Source: JACDAE01 sp963744875 (GTDB taxonomy: Bacteria; Chloroflexota; Ktedonobacteria; Ktedonobacterales; Ktedonobacteraceae). Taken from it: DNA of 64,000 bases. Below are positions 8,988 to 18,350 of this stretch, in pieces. The position numbers and the translations under genes were made by a program. Position 1 is the stretch's first letter. Each line of letters begins with the position of its first letter. Under the pieces are notes generated by a model. It ran no database searches. It was not told where the DNA came from and was given only the letters and a program-made list of their open reading frames with translations. Location: assembly GCA_963744875.1 (NCBI GenBank), contig CAVUVQ010000050.1, positions 92,045 to 156,044 of the forward strand, given 5' to 3'.

Positions 8988-10325
8988 ATGCCTCGCCCAT
9001 CTAAATATATCTCACCCGATACCCTTGGAGGCCACATCAGGGCCGCTCGTGAAAGCCTTCAACTTTCTCTTGCAGAAGTTGCCGATGGACACTATAGCAC
9101 CAGCCTTCTCTCACAAATAGAGCGCAATCGCCTTGATCCCTCCCCCGAGAGCTTACGTTTCCTTGCAGCACGCCTGCAACTCCCACTCGAAGATCTGGAA
9201 ATCCTGGCTCAACGACATCGTAATACAAATATCGAAGATAATCACTATAAATCTTATGAGGAGTTGCGGGTAGAAGTTTTTCAATATCTAGCGAATAAAG
9301 ATTGTCATCACGCTCTGGCTATTTTAAAGGACCTCCATTTTTCTCACATCCCCTATGCACAACGCTGGCGTCTGGCCGCACTACGCGGTCACGCTTACTT
9401 TGAACAACGCAAATTTTTAGAGGCACAACAGGACTTCATGTACGCCCTTAATGAACTGCCAGGTGCTGAAGATGTGCCGGATGATCAGCAGCAGGAATTA
9501 CTGCTTCTGCACCTGCATCTGGGTGGAACACATCGCGAATTGCAACGCCTGGAAGCAGCACAGGAACAATATCAGCTCGCACTCCAATTGATCAACGAGA
9601 AGACTCCTTTCGGGCAGGTTGCTGAAACACATTGGGGTCTGGCGTTACTCGGCTATGCGAAAGCCAATACGCTCTATAGCGATCCTGAACGCTATGCAAA
9701 TTATCGAGATGCTATCTTACGTCAGTCACTAGAACACGCTGAAACAGCTTACTTCCTCTATCACTCCATGGGTGATCAGTTACAGGCCGCCACCGTCACC
9801 TGCGAGATTGCCCACATTGAGAAGATGCTGGGTGAGGTTGATAAAGCACGCATACACCTGAAAAAAGTTCTTTCCACCTGGTCCTCCTCGCAGGACGCAT
9901 CCTCAGATAAACCTCGTTCGCAGGATAAGGCAAATGTGATCTCGGCTGCCGCCTGTTCGCTGGCCGCTATTGAGTTGGAAGAACGGCATTATGAGGCAGC
10001 CCTGCAATATGTGGAAATGGCGCTAGAGGCTGGCAAACAGAGTTACAAATTGCGACGTGCCAATGCTTATTCGATGCGTGGTCGTATATTGGAGGCAATC
10101 AATTCCAAAAACCCTGCTGCTGAAGAATCGTTCCGGCAGGCAACGCTGGAACTGGCTGATACTCATCGTATCGGTGCCCGTATCAGTGCTCATGTCCGTC
10201 TCGGTCATCATCTCCTGATAATTGGGAAAATAAGCGAGAGCGAGCAGGAATTGGAACAGGCCCGTCACCTTTCAGACCTGGTATCTACTATAGTGACGGA
10301 AGATACGACCACTATACTTGAATAA
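8988..10325 (+). CDS. XRE-family regulator with TPR repeats
   Basis: A 445-residue protein. Residues 9-65 form a Cro/CI-type helix-turn-helix (GGHIRAARESLQLSLAEVA, then SLLSQIERNRLDPSPESLRFLAARL). The rest is a series of tetratricopeptide-like helix pairs (for example GHAYFEQRKFLEAQQDFMYAL and LGGTHRELQRLEAAQEQYQLAL). This architecture is typical of peptide- or protein-sensing regulators (PlcR/Rgg-like) and is very common in Ktedonobacteria. No peptide pheromone gene is evident next to it. The start is supported by GGAAGGA. A related regulator lies at 34916. Confidence 0.85.
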   Translation: MPRPSKYISPDTLGGHIRAARESLQLSLAEVADGHYSTSLLSQIERNRLDPSPESLRFLAARLQLPLEDLEILAQRHRNTNIEDNHYKSYEELRVEVFQYLANKDCHHALAILKDLHFSHIPYAQRWRLAALRGHAYFEQRKFLEAQQDFMYALNELPGAEDVPDDQQQELLLLHLHLGGTHRELQRLEAAQEQYQLALQLINEKTPFGQVAETHWGLALLGYAKANTLYSDPERYANYRDAILRQSLEHAETAYFLYHSMGDQLQAATVTCEIAHIEKMLGEVDKARIHLKKVLSTWSSSQDASSDKPRSQDKANVISAAACSLAAIELEERHYEAALQYVEMALEAGKQSYKLRRANAYSMRGRILEAINSKNPAAEESFRQATLELADTHRIGARISAHVRLGHHLLIIGKISESEQELEQARHLSDLVSTIVTEDTTTILE

Positions 10326-10330
10326 TCCTT

Positions 10331-10513
10331 CCACTTTCCTGGTATTTCCGCACTTTGCGAGCCTCTGGTCTCGTCGTTGCTGCTTTGGAGGAACCGGAAC
10401 CAACTGAGGAATTTCTGGCGAGTTCAGAGCAGGGACACTGGATTGCTGAAATTCCACTTCATTGTGTCATCGAAGCCTGGAAGGTCAGGGACCTTTTACC
10501 GCTCCAGGGATAA
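10331..10513 (+). pseudogene. C-terminal remnant of a methyltransferase
   Basis: Right after the XRE/TPR stop codon, an open frame without a start reads PLSWYFRTLRASGLVVAALE, then EPEPTEEFLASSEQGHW and IPLHCVIEAWKV before TAA at 10511-10513. This matches the C-terminal tail of type-11 SAM methyltransferases (the xHRPLSWYFxALxxAGF and EPxP pattern). None of the catalytic N-terminal part is present upstream. I read this as the remnant of a deleted gene, probably lost when the regulator was placed here. Confidence 0.6.
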
Positions 10514-10596
10514 TTCTAAGATCCCCTCCATACAGGATTGTTCCTGCCCGCTTTCGCTGCTATCATATCGATAGATGAAAAGAAAGGAATAACTCT

Positions 10597-11445
10597 ATGT
10601 CAAACACAGAGCACGTACAGACAGGTTTTGCAGCAGTAAATGGCACAACATTGTATTATGAGGTTGCTGGTACGGGGCATCCATTCGTGCTGGCGCATGG
10701 ACACCTTCTGGATAGAAGATCGTGGGACGATCAGTTCTCCGTCTTCGCTCAACGCTATAAGGTCATTCGCTACGATCAGCGAGGCTTTGGGGATTCAGGA
10801 CTGGTTACAAAAGGTGAGTCTTATTCTGATCGTCAGGATCTCTACGAACTGATGAAATTCCTGGGCATCGAGAGCGCTTATATCATGGGTGTCTCCGGAG
10901 GAGGTGCGCTGGCTATCGATTTTACGCTTGAACACCCTGAGATGGTTGACGCGCTAATCCCGGTCACCGCAGGCGTAAGCGGATTTCATCCATCAGAAGA
11001 AATGATGAAACAATATCCAGATGTCGCGCGAATGTATATGAATCTAAACGAGGCATTTGAGAAGCACGATGTTCCACGAGCAGTTGAAATCTCGCTCGAA
11101 TTGTGGACGGATGGGCCGGGTCGGCTTCCAGGGCAGGCTGCTCCCAACGTGCGCGAACGGGTACGCGAGATGTCAACGCGCAATTGGGAGCGCCCAGATG
11201 ATAAGGTACAGGCTGAGACGCCGCCAGTGCCATTAGAACCGCCAGCGATTGGCCGTTTGGCGGAGATTAAAGTGCCGACGCTCGTCATTCTAGGAGAATT
11301 AGACGGTCCAAATCCGCTGGAGCAACTGGTCGCAGAGATACCAGGAGCAAAAAAGGTGGTTATGGCAGGGACAGCGCATCATCCTTTTATGGAGAAGCCA
11401 GTCGAGTTCAACCAGATCGTGCTGGATTTTCTGGGAGCACTGTAA
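10597..11445 (+). CDS. Alpha/beta hydrolase
   Basis: A 282-residue enzyme of the alpha/beta-hydrolase fold. The oxyanion region is LAHGHLLDRRSWDDQ. The nucleophile elbow is GVSGGG, with Ser100. The acid is probably Asp in ILGELDGPNP (about residue 234), and the catalytic histidine is in GTAHHPFMEKP (about 261-262). The motif RYDQRGFGDSG is typical of the esterase/haloperoxidase-like branch. Substrate unknown. AAAGGAAT lies upstream of the ATG. No operon partner is evident. Confidence 0.85.
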   Translation: MSNTEHVQTGFAAVNGTTLYYEVAGTGHPFVLAHGHLLDRRSWDDQFSVFAQRYKVIRYDQRGFGDSGLVTKGESYSDRQDLYELMKFLGIESAYIMGVSGGGALAIDFTLEHPEMVDALIPVTAGVSGFHPSEEMMKQYPDVARMYMNLNEAFEKHDVPRAVEISLELWTDGPGRLPGQAAPNVRERVREMSTRNWERPDDKVQAETPPVPLEPPAIGRLAEIKVPTLVILGELDGPNPLEQLVAEIPGAKKVVMAGTAHHPFMEKPVEFNQIVLDFLGAL

Positions 11446-11515
11446 ACATACAGATCCATGAACGAGTACGGATACACAAAAATTAGGACAAGAAACAGCT
11501 ACGAAGCAAAATGCG

Positions 11516-11540
11516 CTATAATAGACTATGTATATTATAG
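11516..11540. promoter_or_regulatory. AT-rich inverted repeat (CTATAATA / TATTATAG)
   Basis: Eight-base perfect arms around a nine-base spacer lie between the hydrolase and the zinc-ribbon gene. The left arm contains a TATAAT-like box. It could be an operator overlapping a promoter for the gene at 11711. Inferred from symmetry only. Confidence 0.3.
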
Positions 11541-11560
11541 CGATGGGCGTCATAATGCTG

Positions 11561-11674
11561 TTAAAAAAATACATGTGGGTATCGGTACGATGGTTCCAGG
11601 GACCGATCACTGTAGGGAAGCCATTTATTATTCCGGGGTGCGATGACGAACCGATATCCACATGTATTTTTTAA
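11561..11674. repeat. Long inverted repeat, MITE-like or leader hairpin
   Basis: Arms of 25-26 bases (left 11561-11586, right 11650-11674, reading ACATGTGG..TATCGGT inward) are complementary except for one substitution and one A-run length difference. They enclose about 63 bases containing no gene. It ends 36 bases before the start of the gene at 11711. It could be a small non-autonomous mobile element or an attenuator-like structure in that gene's leader. I see no target-site duplication. Confidence 0.5.
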
Positions 11675-11710
11675 ATTGCATAATGCAGCCCGTACCGTCT
11701 GAGGTCTAGT

Positions 11711-12475
11711 ATGAAACCAGTTACAGGACAATATGAATACGTGCATCGATCTGGCATCGGACTTGACTACTTCACGTCCCGGATCGATCGCCTTATAGTG
11801 CAGGGAAATGGGCGCTTCTCGTTGCTTCTGCAAGAGCACAGCCGCGCCACCGGAGCGGCTCAATCGCTGCTTAACGGACAACAGGTTTCAGCCGCCGCGC
11901 CTGAGATCCGGCGCGAGGGCAGCTATACGCAGCAGGAGGCAGTGCTCTTCCTCAATTTTGATGATGGAACACAGGAGCAGGGGCAACTCTCCTGGAATGG
12001 CGATGGGGTCCAGATCGGCAAGAACTTTTTCACGAAAGTCTCCGATTCGACGCTGCTACCCCCTACGCACCGTATGAAGCAGGATATGGATGATATCGCA
12101 AAGGGATTGAAAATCGCCAGCACGCTTGGTGGCTTTGCCGTAAAGGCTGTAAAAACGATTAATGACACGATCCAGACAACGAAAGATCCAGGCGTTGGTC
12201 CATCTCAAAATGCTCCGTCTCCTGCCCAGCCAATGCAGCCACCAGCAGCTCAGCCATATCAACCAATCCAGAACGACGGCAGACCGATGCCACAACAACC
12301 AATTCAGAACAATGCGGGGTCGATGCCACAACAACCTCCAACATATCAACCTGTGCCACCCCAACCGTCACAAAATCCGCCCGTGGGACAACCTGCCCTC
12401 TTTTGCGACCAGTGTGGAGCACGTACCCGTCCAGGCAAGCGCTTCTGTAATAACTGTGGTGCCCGACTCGTCTAA
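11711..12475 (+). CDS. Zinc-ribbon protein with proline/glutamine-rich linker
   Basis: A 254-residue protein in three parts. The N-terminal ~110 residues (GQYEYVHRSGIGLDYFTSRI, FLNFDDGTQEQGQLSWNGDG) look like a compact beta domain. The middle (about 160-225) is low-complexity Pro/Gln with repeated NDGRPMPQQPIQN-like units. The C-terminal zinc ribbon has CDQCGARTRPGKRFCNNCGA, with four cysteines. The family is unknown to me. Zinc ribbons of this double form are often tethering or protein-contact modules. GAGGTC precedes the ATG, and a long inverted repeat lies upstream. Confidence 0.65.
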   Translation: MKPVTGQYEYVHRSGIGLDYFTSRIDRLIVQGNGRFSLLLQEHSRATGAAQSLLNGQQVSAAAPEIRREGSYTQQEAVLFLNFDDGTQEQGQLSWNGDGVQIGKNFFTKVSDSTLLPPTHRMKQDMDDIAKGLKIASTLGGFAVKAVKTINDTIQTTKDPGVGPSQNAPSPAQPMQPPAAQPYQPIQNDGRPMPQQPIQNNAGSMPQQPPTYQPVPPQPSQNPPVGQPALFCDQCGARTRPGKRFCNNCGARLV

Positions 12476-12479
12476 ACAA

Positions 12480-12767
12480 TTATGTGCGGGTGTAGTCCTT
12501 CATCAGAAATTCGTAAGCGGCAATGATACGTTGCATCTGCCGCTGATCGCCACCGAGGTCGGGATGATAGCGTTTAGCAAGTGAGCGATAACGGCGCTTG
12601 ATCTGCTTGGGAGTCGCCGTTGGAGGCAATCCCAACACAGCTAACGCCTGCTGACGCTGAATGACCGTGCGTGCAGGATTGCCATTGCTATGCCAGATTG
12701 TGTGCGCACTGACGCGCAGAATATCCCATAGTATGCCAACAAATGATTTTGGAGGTCGTGCGCTCAT
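12480..12767 (-). CDS. Small J-domain (DnaJ-like) protein
   Basis: 95 residues. The C-terminal two thirds are a J domain: QALAVLGLPPTATPKQIKRR, then YRSLAKRYHPDLGGDQRQM with the essential HPD tripeptide. J domains stimulate Hsp70 ATPase activity. There is no G/F region, zinc finger or substrate-binding domain, so this is a stand-alone co-chaperone module whose client is unknown. Its 3' end lies 4 bases from the convergent zinc-ribbon gene. Confidence 0.85.
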   Translation of the reverse strand: MSARPPKSFVGILWDILRVSAHTIWHSNGNPARTVIQRQQALAVLGLPPTATPKQIKRRYRSLAKRYHPDLGGDQRQMQRIIAAYEFLMKDYTRT

Positions 12768-13005
12768 TGATTCTTTCTTCCCGGCAGATTGAACAAGTGA
12801 TATAGAATAAATATACGCTATTCCGCATCAATACACAACAAAACATTCCCTCAAAACGACACTCAGCATTTCTTATGAAACGTAACAACTCGTTGAGCCG
12901 TAACACACTTACAGGATACTATCATTCGAAATCATTGCGCATTTTATTGTAGTACTAGAAAAGATGAGATGGAAGATAGAAAGCACCTGGAAGGAGGATG
13001 TACTT

Positions 13006-14268
13006 ATGGCTGCAACAACACAAAAACAAAACGTTGGGTCTTCGTCCGATCCGAAGGCAGAACTGATCAAAGACGTACAGAAAGATGTCAAACCAGCTCA
13101 GAAGTTTCTTAACAAATTTAACAACGACTGGGTGATGAACTTTGCAGGTATCATGGCCTATAACTTGATGCTGGCAATATTTCCTATCGTTATCGCCATT
13201 CTTGGTATTACTGGCCTGATTCTAAGATGGCAATCCAATTTTAGAACAGAATATTATTGCTCAGGCGGGTAAGATAGCTGGCTTAGGAAGTCTCGTGACC
13301 CTGGCTGCCAGCTCAGCTTAAAAAAGATGGCGGTATCCTGGTGATAATTGCGATTCTTACCGCTGTTTTTGGTGGTTCACGACTATTCGTGACTCTGGAA
13401 GGAATTCTGGATCTACTCTATCGTGTACGACCACGACCAGTCATTCGCCAGAATATCGTCGCAATAGCTATGCTGTTACTGTTCGTCATTCTTATCCCAA
13501 TTATGGTTACTGTTTCTATCATCCCTACAATTTTCTCAAACATTGCTCAATAATCCGACATTGAAAAGTGTTCCCGTTCTCGGCACCATTACAGGCGGTG
13601 TAGGTGGGATAATTCTCGTTGACATTGTAAGTGCATTAGTTGGTCTACTGGTTGCATTCATTCTATTCGAGTCGATCTACTTCGTAGTGCCCAACCAGAA
13701 GATAAGCTGGCGTAATAGCTGGAAGGGTGCAATAGTAGCAGCCGCTCTGCTTGAAATATTCCTGTTGGCCTTCCCATTTTATACCAAATTCTTTCTACGT
13801 GGCTATGCAGGTCAGATCGGCCTCGTAATCATCCTGCTCATTTTCTTCTACTACTTTGCAGTGATCCTGCTGCTGGGTGCTGAGGTCAATGCCTTCTTCT
13901 CAGAGAAGGTTCAGCCCTTGCCGAATGATCTGGTGACCTTTGTCAGTACGATGGGTGGCAAGCTTAATCGTGACATTCCTCAAGCTGAGTCTGATGCCCA
14001 TGTCAATACCCGCCCAACCGACTCGGCGGATAAAGCGCACGTTTCGGATGAGCTTCAACACGAGGAAAAGGTACAAACGAGAAACAAGCACGTTCAACAC
14101 CAGATTGCTTCCGCAGCTCGTAGTAATGATGAGGCCCGCGATGCTGCAAAAGAGCGAAAGAAACAGGCACAAGGTTCAGGAAAATTAACTGCAATACTGA
14201 GTGCGGTCGCTGGAACGGCGCTTGCGTTCCTCTTCCAGATATTACAGGTGCGCCACCACGGAAAGTAA
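13006..14268 (+). pseudogene. YihY/BrkB-family membrane protein, frame broken three times
   Basis: Multi-pass inner-membrane protein of the YihY (formerly RNase BN) family, often tied to envelope functions. The start at 13006 has a strong GGAAGGAGG site. Conserved segments occur in three frames: NFAGIMAYNLMLAIFPIVIA up to about 13225, then NPILEQNIIAQAGKIAGLGS to about 13312, then TAVFGGSRLFVTLEGILDLL to about 13540, then VPVLGTITGGVGG through the last membrane helices. An extra A, a missing C (CC for CCC) and one extra base would restore one frame. After the membrane part comes a charged tail of about 100 residues. No other damage is seen, so sequencing error or a very recent pseudogene are both possible. 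Confidence 0.75.
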
Positions 14269-15084
14269 GCGTCCCGCAATTTCTGCGCTGCGTCCGAGAC
14301 CGGAGATGCCTGAGGCAAGAATGGAAGCTCCAATCGCACCTTCAAAGCCCTCCGGCTCGCTCTCAACGCGCGGGAAGAGATAGAATTGATAGCTCTCTCC
14401 CAGGCGCTCAATAGCAGTTTGCTCTCTATTAGCCGCATGATAATCCTTGATAACAATATCTTGCATTTGATAGAGAGCAATTAAACCCGCCAGATCCTGT
14501 CTCAGGCGCTCCCAGAAGGCCTGTGCCCTATCCTCTTCATCTACTGCTTCTGCATACCCAATAGAAACGTCACCAATACCATCAACAATATATCCATCCT
14601 TGATCACAGTAATACTATGCGATACCACACCAATCTCCAGGTAGAGAAATTGCATTTCGGACCACGGCGCATCCTGCTGCCGCATCCCATATAACAAAGT
14701 GGCAACAGAACAAAGCTTTTCCGCATCACCTAGAGAAGGGTATTTGAGACGACGATAGCGTGGCACTTGAGGCAGATATTTTATCGCCGGAAGTTGATAC
14801 CCCTTCAATTCAGCGGCATTGATCAAATGCAAGAAATTTTGTACATCTTTATACTCATTTTCGTTCATCATTTGCTCATAAATAACCGTATGGAAAGGTA
14901 AAAAAGGGACTTCTTGTGGAGAAGATAGCATAATGAGTGTATCGGGATGAGCGGTGCAAATAGAGTTTATATAAGAAAATATGCTCTGCACATCTGTAAA
15001 AGTGGAAAACTCCTGGCTGTGTCCATTTTCTGCCAGGCAGGTCTTCCAATGGTCCGAACTATACTCGATACCGATACTCGTCAT
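14242..15084 (-). CDS. DUF1464-like protein (ASKHA-type fold suspected)
   Basis: 280 residues. The start MTSIGIEYSSDHWKTCLAEN, a central YLEIGVVSHSITVIKDGYIV followed by DGIGDVSIGYAEA, and a late FEGAIGASILASGISGLG resemble DUF1464, an uncharacterised family related to sugar kinases, Hsp70 and actin. The classical phosphate-binding residues are not clearly preserved, so I cannot claim ATPase activity. The strong CAGGAG site supports the start. It overlaps the end of the convergent yihY-like gene by 27 bases. Confidence 0.45.
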   Translation of the reverse strand: MTSIGIEYSSDHWKTCLAENGHSQEFSTFTDVQSIFSYINSICTAHPDTLIMLSSPQEVPFLPFHTVIYEQMMNENEYKDVQNFLHLINAAELKGYQLPAIKYLPQVPRYRRLKYPSLGDAEKLCSVATLLYGMRQQDAPWSEMQFLYLEIGVVSHSITVIKDGYIVDGIGDVSIGYAEAVDEEDRAQAFWERLRQDLAGLIALYQMQDIVIKDYHAANREQTAIERLGESYQFYLFPRVESEPEGFEGAIGASILASGISGLGRSAEIAGRLLSVVAHL

Positions 15085-15233
15085 AATCTATGTCTCCTGA
15101 AGTTTTACGCCTGAGCCACGGCTGCAAGGCTGGCGTGAATATAGAGCATTGTATCACAAGACTCCTGCGAGACGATGAATAGTACAGGCATACTTTTCTA
15201 CAATCAAAGCAGGCGTTACTAGAGAATAAATCC

Positions 15234-15262
15234 TTGACGTGACACTATTGATCTGTTAAACT
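15234..15262 (+). promoter_or_regulatory. Candidate sigma-70 promoter for the histidine kinase
   Basis: TTGACG and TAAACT are separated by 17 bases, about 110 bases upstream of the kinase start at 15374. Spacing and -35 agreement are good, the -10 fair. Confidence 0.4.
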
Positions 15263-15373
15263 TTGAGTCAACTAGATAAACACGCCCCTGTCGCCTTTAA
15301 GCACCTGTATCAAAAGTGCATTCTAATCCGTTTGCTCTTATATCGGAGATAACTTCCGGAAGAGGTCACGAAT

Positions 15374-18286
15374 ATGCCTGGCGAAAGTCCTTTCCATACC
15401 AGCAAACAAGAACACCAGCAATTGCTCAAGGCACTGCGTGAAAGCGAACTGCTGCGCGAATTTTCTGAGTTGCTGGCCTCCTCTCTTGACCCCACTCATA
15501 TTCTACAGGTACTGGTGAGACGCACAACCGAAGTGTGTGAAGTTGAACGTTGTGCAGTCTGGTTGCTAGATACAACGCGCGATATCTTTCTCCCTTCCGC
15601 CTATCACGTCTCCTCACAGCATTTACATGGAAAAGATTTGCAGATCGCCGACAAATTATGGCAACGCAGTTCTTTGCCCTTTAACGATCCCCTGGTTCAC
15701 CGCCTGTTCCAAAATAACGGTATGCTGGCTCTGGAAGATCTAACTCCCGAAGCAAGCCCATCCATTCATGTGGTCACTGGCAAATTTCTGGTCCGCTCAA
15801 TTTTGCTGGTTGCCCTCGTGCGAGAAGGACGCCCGGTCGGCATGATGTCACTGGATACTCCCGGCCAGAGTCGCACATTTTCGCCCGAGCAACAGCAATT
15901 TGTGCGTGCTATCGGGCAACAGGCAGCGGTTGCCATTGATAATGCACAACTTTACCAGGAAGCTCAAAAAGAACGTAATCGCGCCGAACGCCTGATCGAG
16001 CGTGCACAATCCACCTATCAGGTGGCAACGAGCGTTAATTCAGGGAAGCCTCTTTCAACAGTTTTAGAGATCGCAACCAGATATCTTATCAGTGGGGCGG
16101 AAGCGACAGGTGCCGCCATCGCCCTCCTCACTAACGATACTGTAACTCTTGCTCACACAAATAGCCTCCACGCTCATCTCTCCAGGCATAAACTAGCCAC
16201 CCCACTACCTGATCTTCCCCATTGCTATGATGCGGCGCTAACGGGAAAAAGTGTGTTCGTGACGTATGAAGCGACGGAGGGTAAAGAACGCCACTGGTAT
16301 GAACAGGTCGGATTGGAACATGTGCTGATCGTGCCGCTGATGATCGGCACCCAGAACCACAAACGACGCAAAGAGCTGGATAAGAATGAGATACCGCAAA
16401 CACATTGTGCAGGCTTTGCCTTCATCAATTATCCTCCTTCACTCCACCATCCACCACAGAGGCACTATGCCTTTGCGCTGGATATCGCTACACAATGCGC
16501 GTTAGCAATTGAGAAAGACCAGATCCTGGAAAAAGTTCGCCATACAGCTCACCTGGCAACCGAACGTGCACATACGTTGGACGCGGTCCTCAATGCAATG
16601 AACGAGGGCATCATCGTTCTTGATATGGATGGTCGCGTGATCGTCAACAATAGCACTGTAGCTCATTTCCTGGGCCTGACCGGGAACAGTGAAGAATCCT
16701 TGCTGACTATCTTTCAACGTCAACCTGCTTATACATTAGATGGTCGCCTGCTCTCTCTCGAAGATTTCCCCCTTACACGTGCACTCAATGGAACCCCTAT
16801 TCGCAATGAACGCTTTATGGGTCAACGCACAACCGATAATTCTGAGCGTGTCGTCGAGGTCAATAGTGTCCCGCTCTTTGATGATGAGGCGCAGCAGGTT
16901 GGTATCGTCTGTGCATTTCGCGATATTACAGAGCAGGTGCGCGTTGAACGACGCATCCGCAACGTATTAGATGCCCTGCTACACGCGGCAGAGGTTGTCT
17001 CCAATGCAGATGAAATCAAAGAGATCCTCCATCGTATCCTCGTTATGTCATTGAACGCGCTCTATTGCGAACGCGGAGTCGTGCAAAGTTATGATCAAGA
17101 AACTCAGAGTTTTACACCGCTATTAGCACTCGGCTTCGCTAATGGAGATGACATACGATGGTTGAATGAACAAAAACACTGGTTAGAAGCGACAGAGGAT
17201 AGCTCAAGCTTCAGGAGCCAGATCCTGGCCGGACATGCAACGCTGGTGAACGAAGAGCAAAGCCCCGATCATCCCGAACGCTTCAAAGATACGATGATTT
17301 TTGCCGCCCCCATCATCTATAATAACCACCTCTTTGGCGTAATGATGCTCGACCGCTCACCTCAACCTACAAAAAATCAACCAATGATCGCCGGCACTTC
17401 TCCCAGGCGGACCTTTAATGTCTGGGAGATCGCCGTCGTCGAGGGCATCGCGCAATTCGCAGGTTTAGCTATCGAGCAGACACGCTGGCAGCAGGAGGCC
17501 AAGATTGCACGCACCAACGAGGCAACCATGCGCGAATCGAATGAACTGAAGGATGAATTTCTGGCAATTACCGCACATGAGTTTCGCACACCATTGACCA
17601 TCATTCTCGCTCATAGCCAGATGATGGCACGCCTCCTGCATCGCCTTCCAGAACAAGATCAAAATACGACCGCACGCTTCCACGAAAGTATTACAAGCGT
17701 CGAAACACAGACGCGCCAGCTAACTAATATTGTCAACACCTTTTTAGAAGTTACGCGCCTCAACCGTGGACAGATCACGCTCACGAAGGAAATAATCGAC
17801 CTGGAAGAGATTCTCGCCGAAGCGGTTAGTAGCCACAGCACAACTTCGGCCTTGCATGACATCAGTTATAGGGTTGAGCCAGCCAAACGCCCTTATATAG
17901 TCAATGGCGATCGCGCACGCCTGCTCCAGATCTTTGCCAACCTGCTACAAAATGCCATAAAGTATAGCCCGCCAGAAGGGGCTATTACCATTACCTTAAA
18001 GCAGATTAGGAGCAGAAAGGGGTCGTCAGTAGTCGAGGTAAGTGTACAAGATCAGGGCATCGGCATTCCTAAGGAGGACCAATCGCGCCTCTTTGAGCGT
18101 TTCTATCGTGCCCCAAATATCGTCGGTAGTCAGACGCGAGGAGTGGGATTGGGCCTCTACATTGTCGCGGAATTTTTGCGCCTGCACGGCGGCAGCATTC
18201 GCGTCGAGAGTAGAGGGATTTTAGGAGAAGGGAGCCGTTTCATTTTTACGCTCCCATTATTAGAAATCGAGGATACCAACTCCTGA
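15374..18286 (+). CDS. Cytoplasmic multi-GAF/PAS sensor histidine kinase
   Basis: 970 residues without a membrane segment. Order: GAF (about 20-190), GAF (210-385), PAS (405-530, with MNEGIIVLDMDGRVIVNN), GAF (540-705), HisKA with His735 in ITAHEFRTPLTIIL, and a HATPase domain with NLLQNAIKYSP, VQDQGIGIPKEDQSRLFERF and GVGLGLYIVAEFLRLHGG. It would autophosphorylate on His735 and pass phosphate to a response regulator. None is adjacent, so it is an orphan kinase sensing cytoplasmic ligands. The start is supported by GGAAGAGG. A promoter candidate lies at 15234-15262. Confidence 0.93.
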   Translation: MPGESPFHTSKQEHQQLLKALRESELLREFSELLASSLDPTHILQVLVRRTTEVCEVERCAVWLLDTTRDIFLPSAYHVSSQHLHGKDLQIADKLWQRSSLPFNDPLVHRLFQNNGMLALEDLTPEASPSIHVVTGKFLVRSILLVALVREGRPVGMMSLDTPGQSRTFSPEQQQFVRAIGQQAAVAIDNAQLYQEAQKERNRAERLIERAQSTYQVATSVNSGKPLSTVLEIATRYLISGAEATGAAIALLTNDTVTLAHTNSLHAHLSRHKLATPLPDLPHCYDAALTGKSVFVTYEATEGKERHWYEQVGLEHVLIVPLMIGTQNHKRRKELDKNEIPQTHCAGFAFINYPPSLHHPPQRHYAFALDIATQCALAIEKDQILEKVRHTAHLATERAHTLDAVLNAMNEGIIVLDMDGRVIVNNSTVAHFLGLTGNSEESLLTIFQRQPAYTLDGRLLSLEDFPLTRALNGTPIRNERFMGQRTTDNSERVVEVNSVPLFDDEAQQVGIVCAFRDITEQVRVERRIRNVLDALLHAAEVVSNADEIKEILHRILVMSLNALYCERGVVQSYDQETQSFTPLLALGFANGDDIRWLNEQKHWLEATEDSSSFRSQILAGHATLVNEEQSPDHPERFKDTMIFAAPIIYNNHLFGVMMLDRSPQPTKNQPMIAGTSPRRTFNVWEIAVVEGIAQFAGLAIEQTRWQQEAKIARTNEATMRESNELKDEFLAITAHEFRTPLTIILAHSQMMARLLHRLPEQDQNTTARFHESITSVETQTRQLTNIVNTFLEVTRLNRGQITLTKEIIDLEEILAEAVSSHSTTSALHDISYRVEPAKRPYIVNGDRARLLQIFANLLQNAIKYSPPEGAITITLKQIRSRKGSSVVEVSVQDQGIGIPKEDQSRLFERFYRAPNIVGSQTRGVGLGLYIVAEFLRLHGGSIRVESRGILGEGSRFIFTLPLLEIEDTNS

Positions 18287-18350
18287 TATACTCCTGTCAA
18301 CCTCCCATATCGGGGCCAGGAGCATAATGAACAGATGTTTTTGGGAAAGG

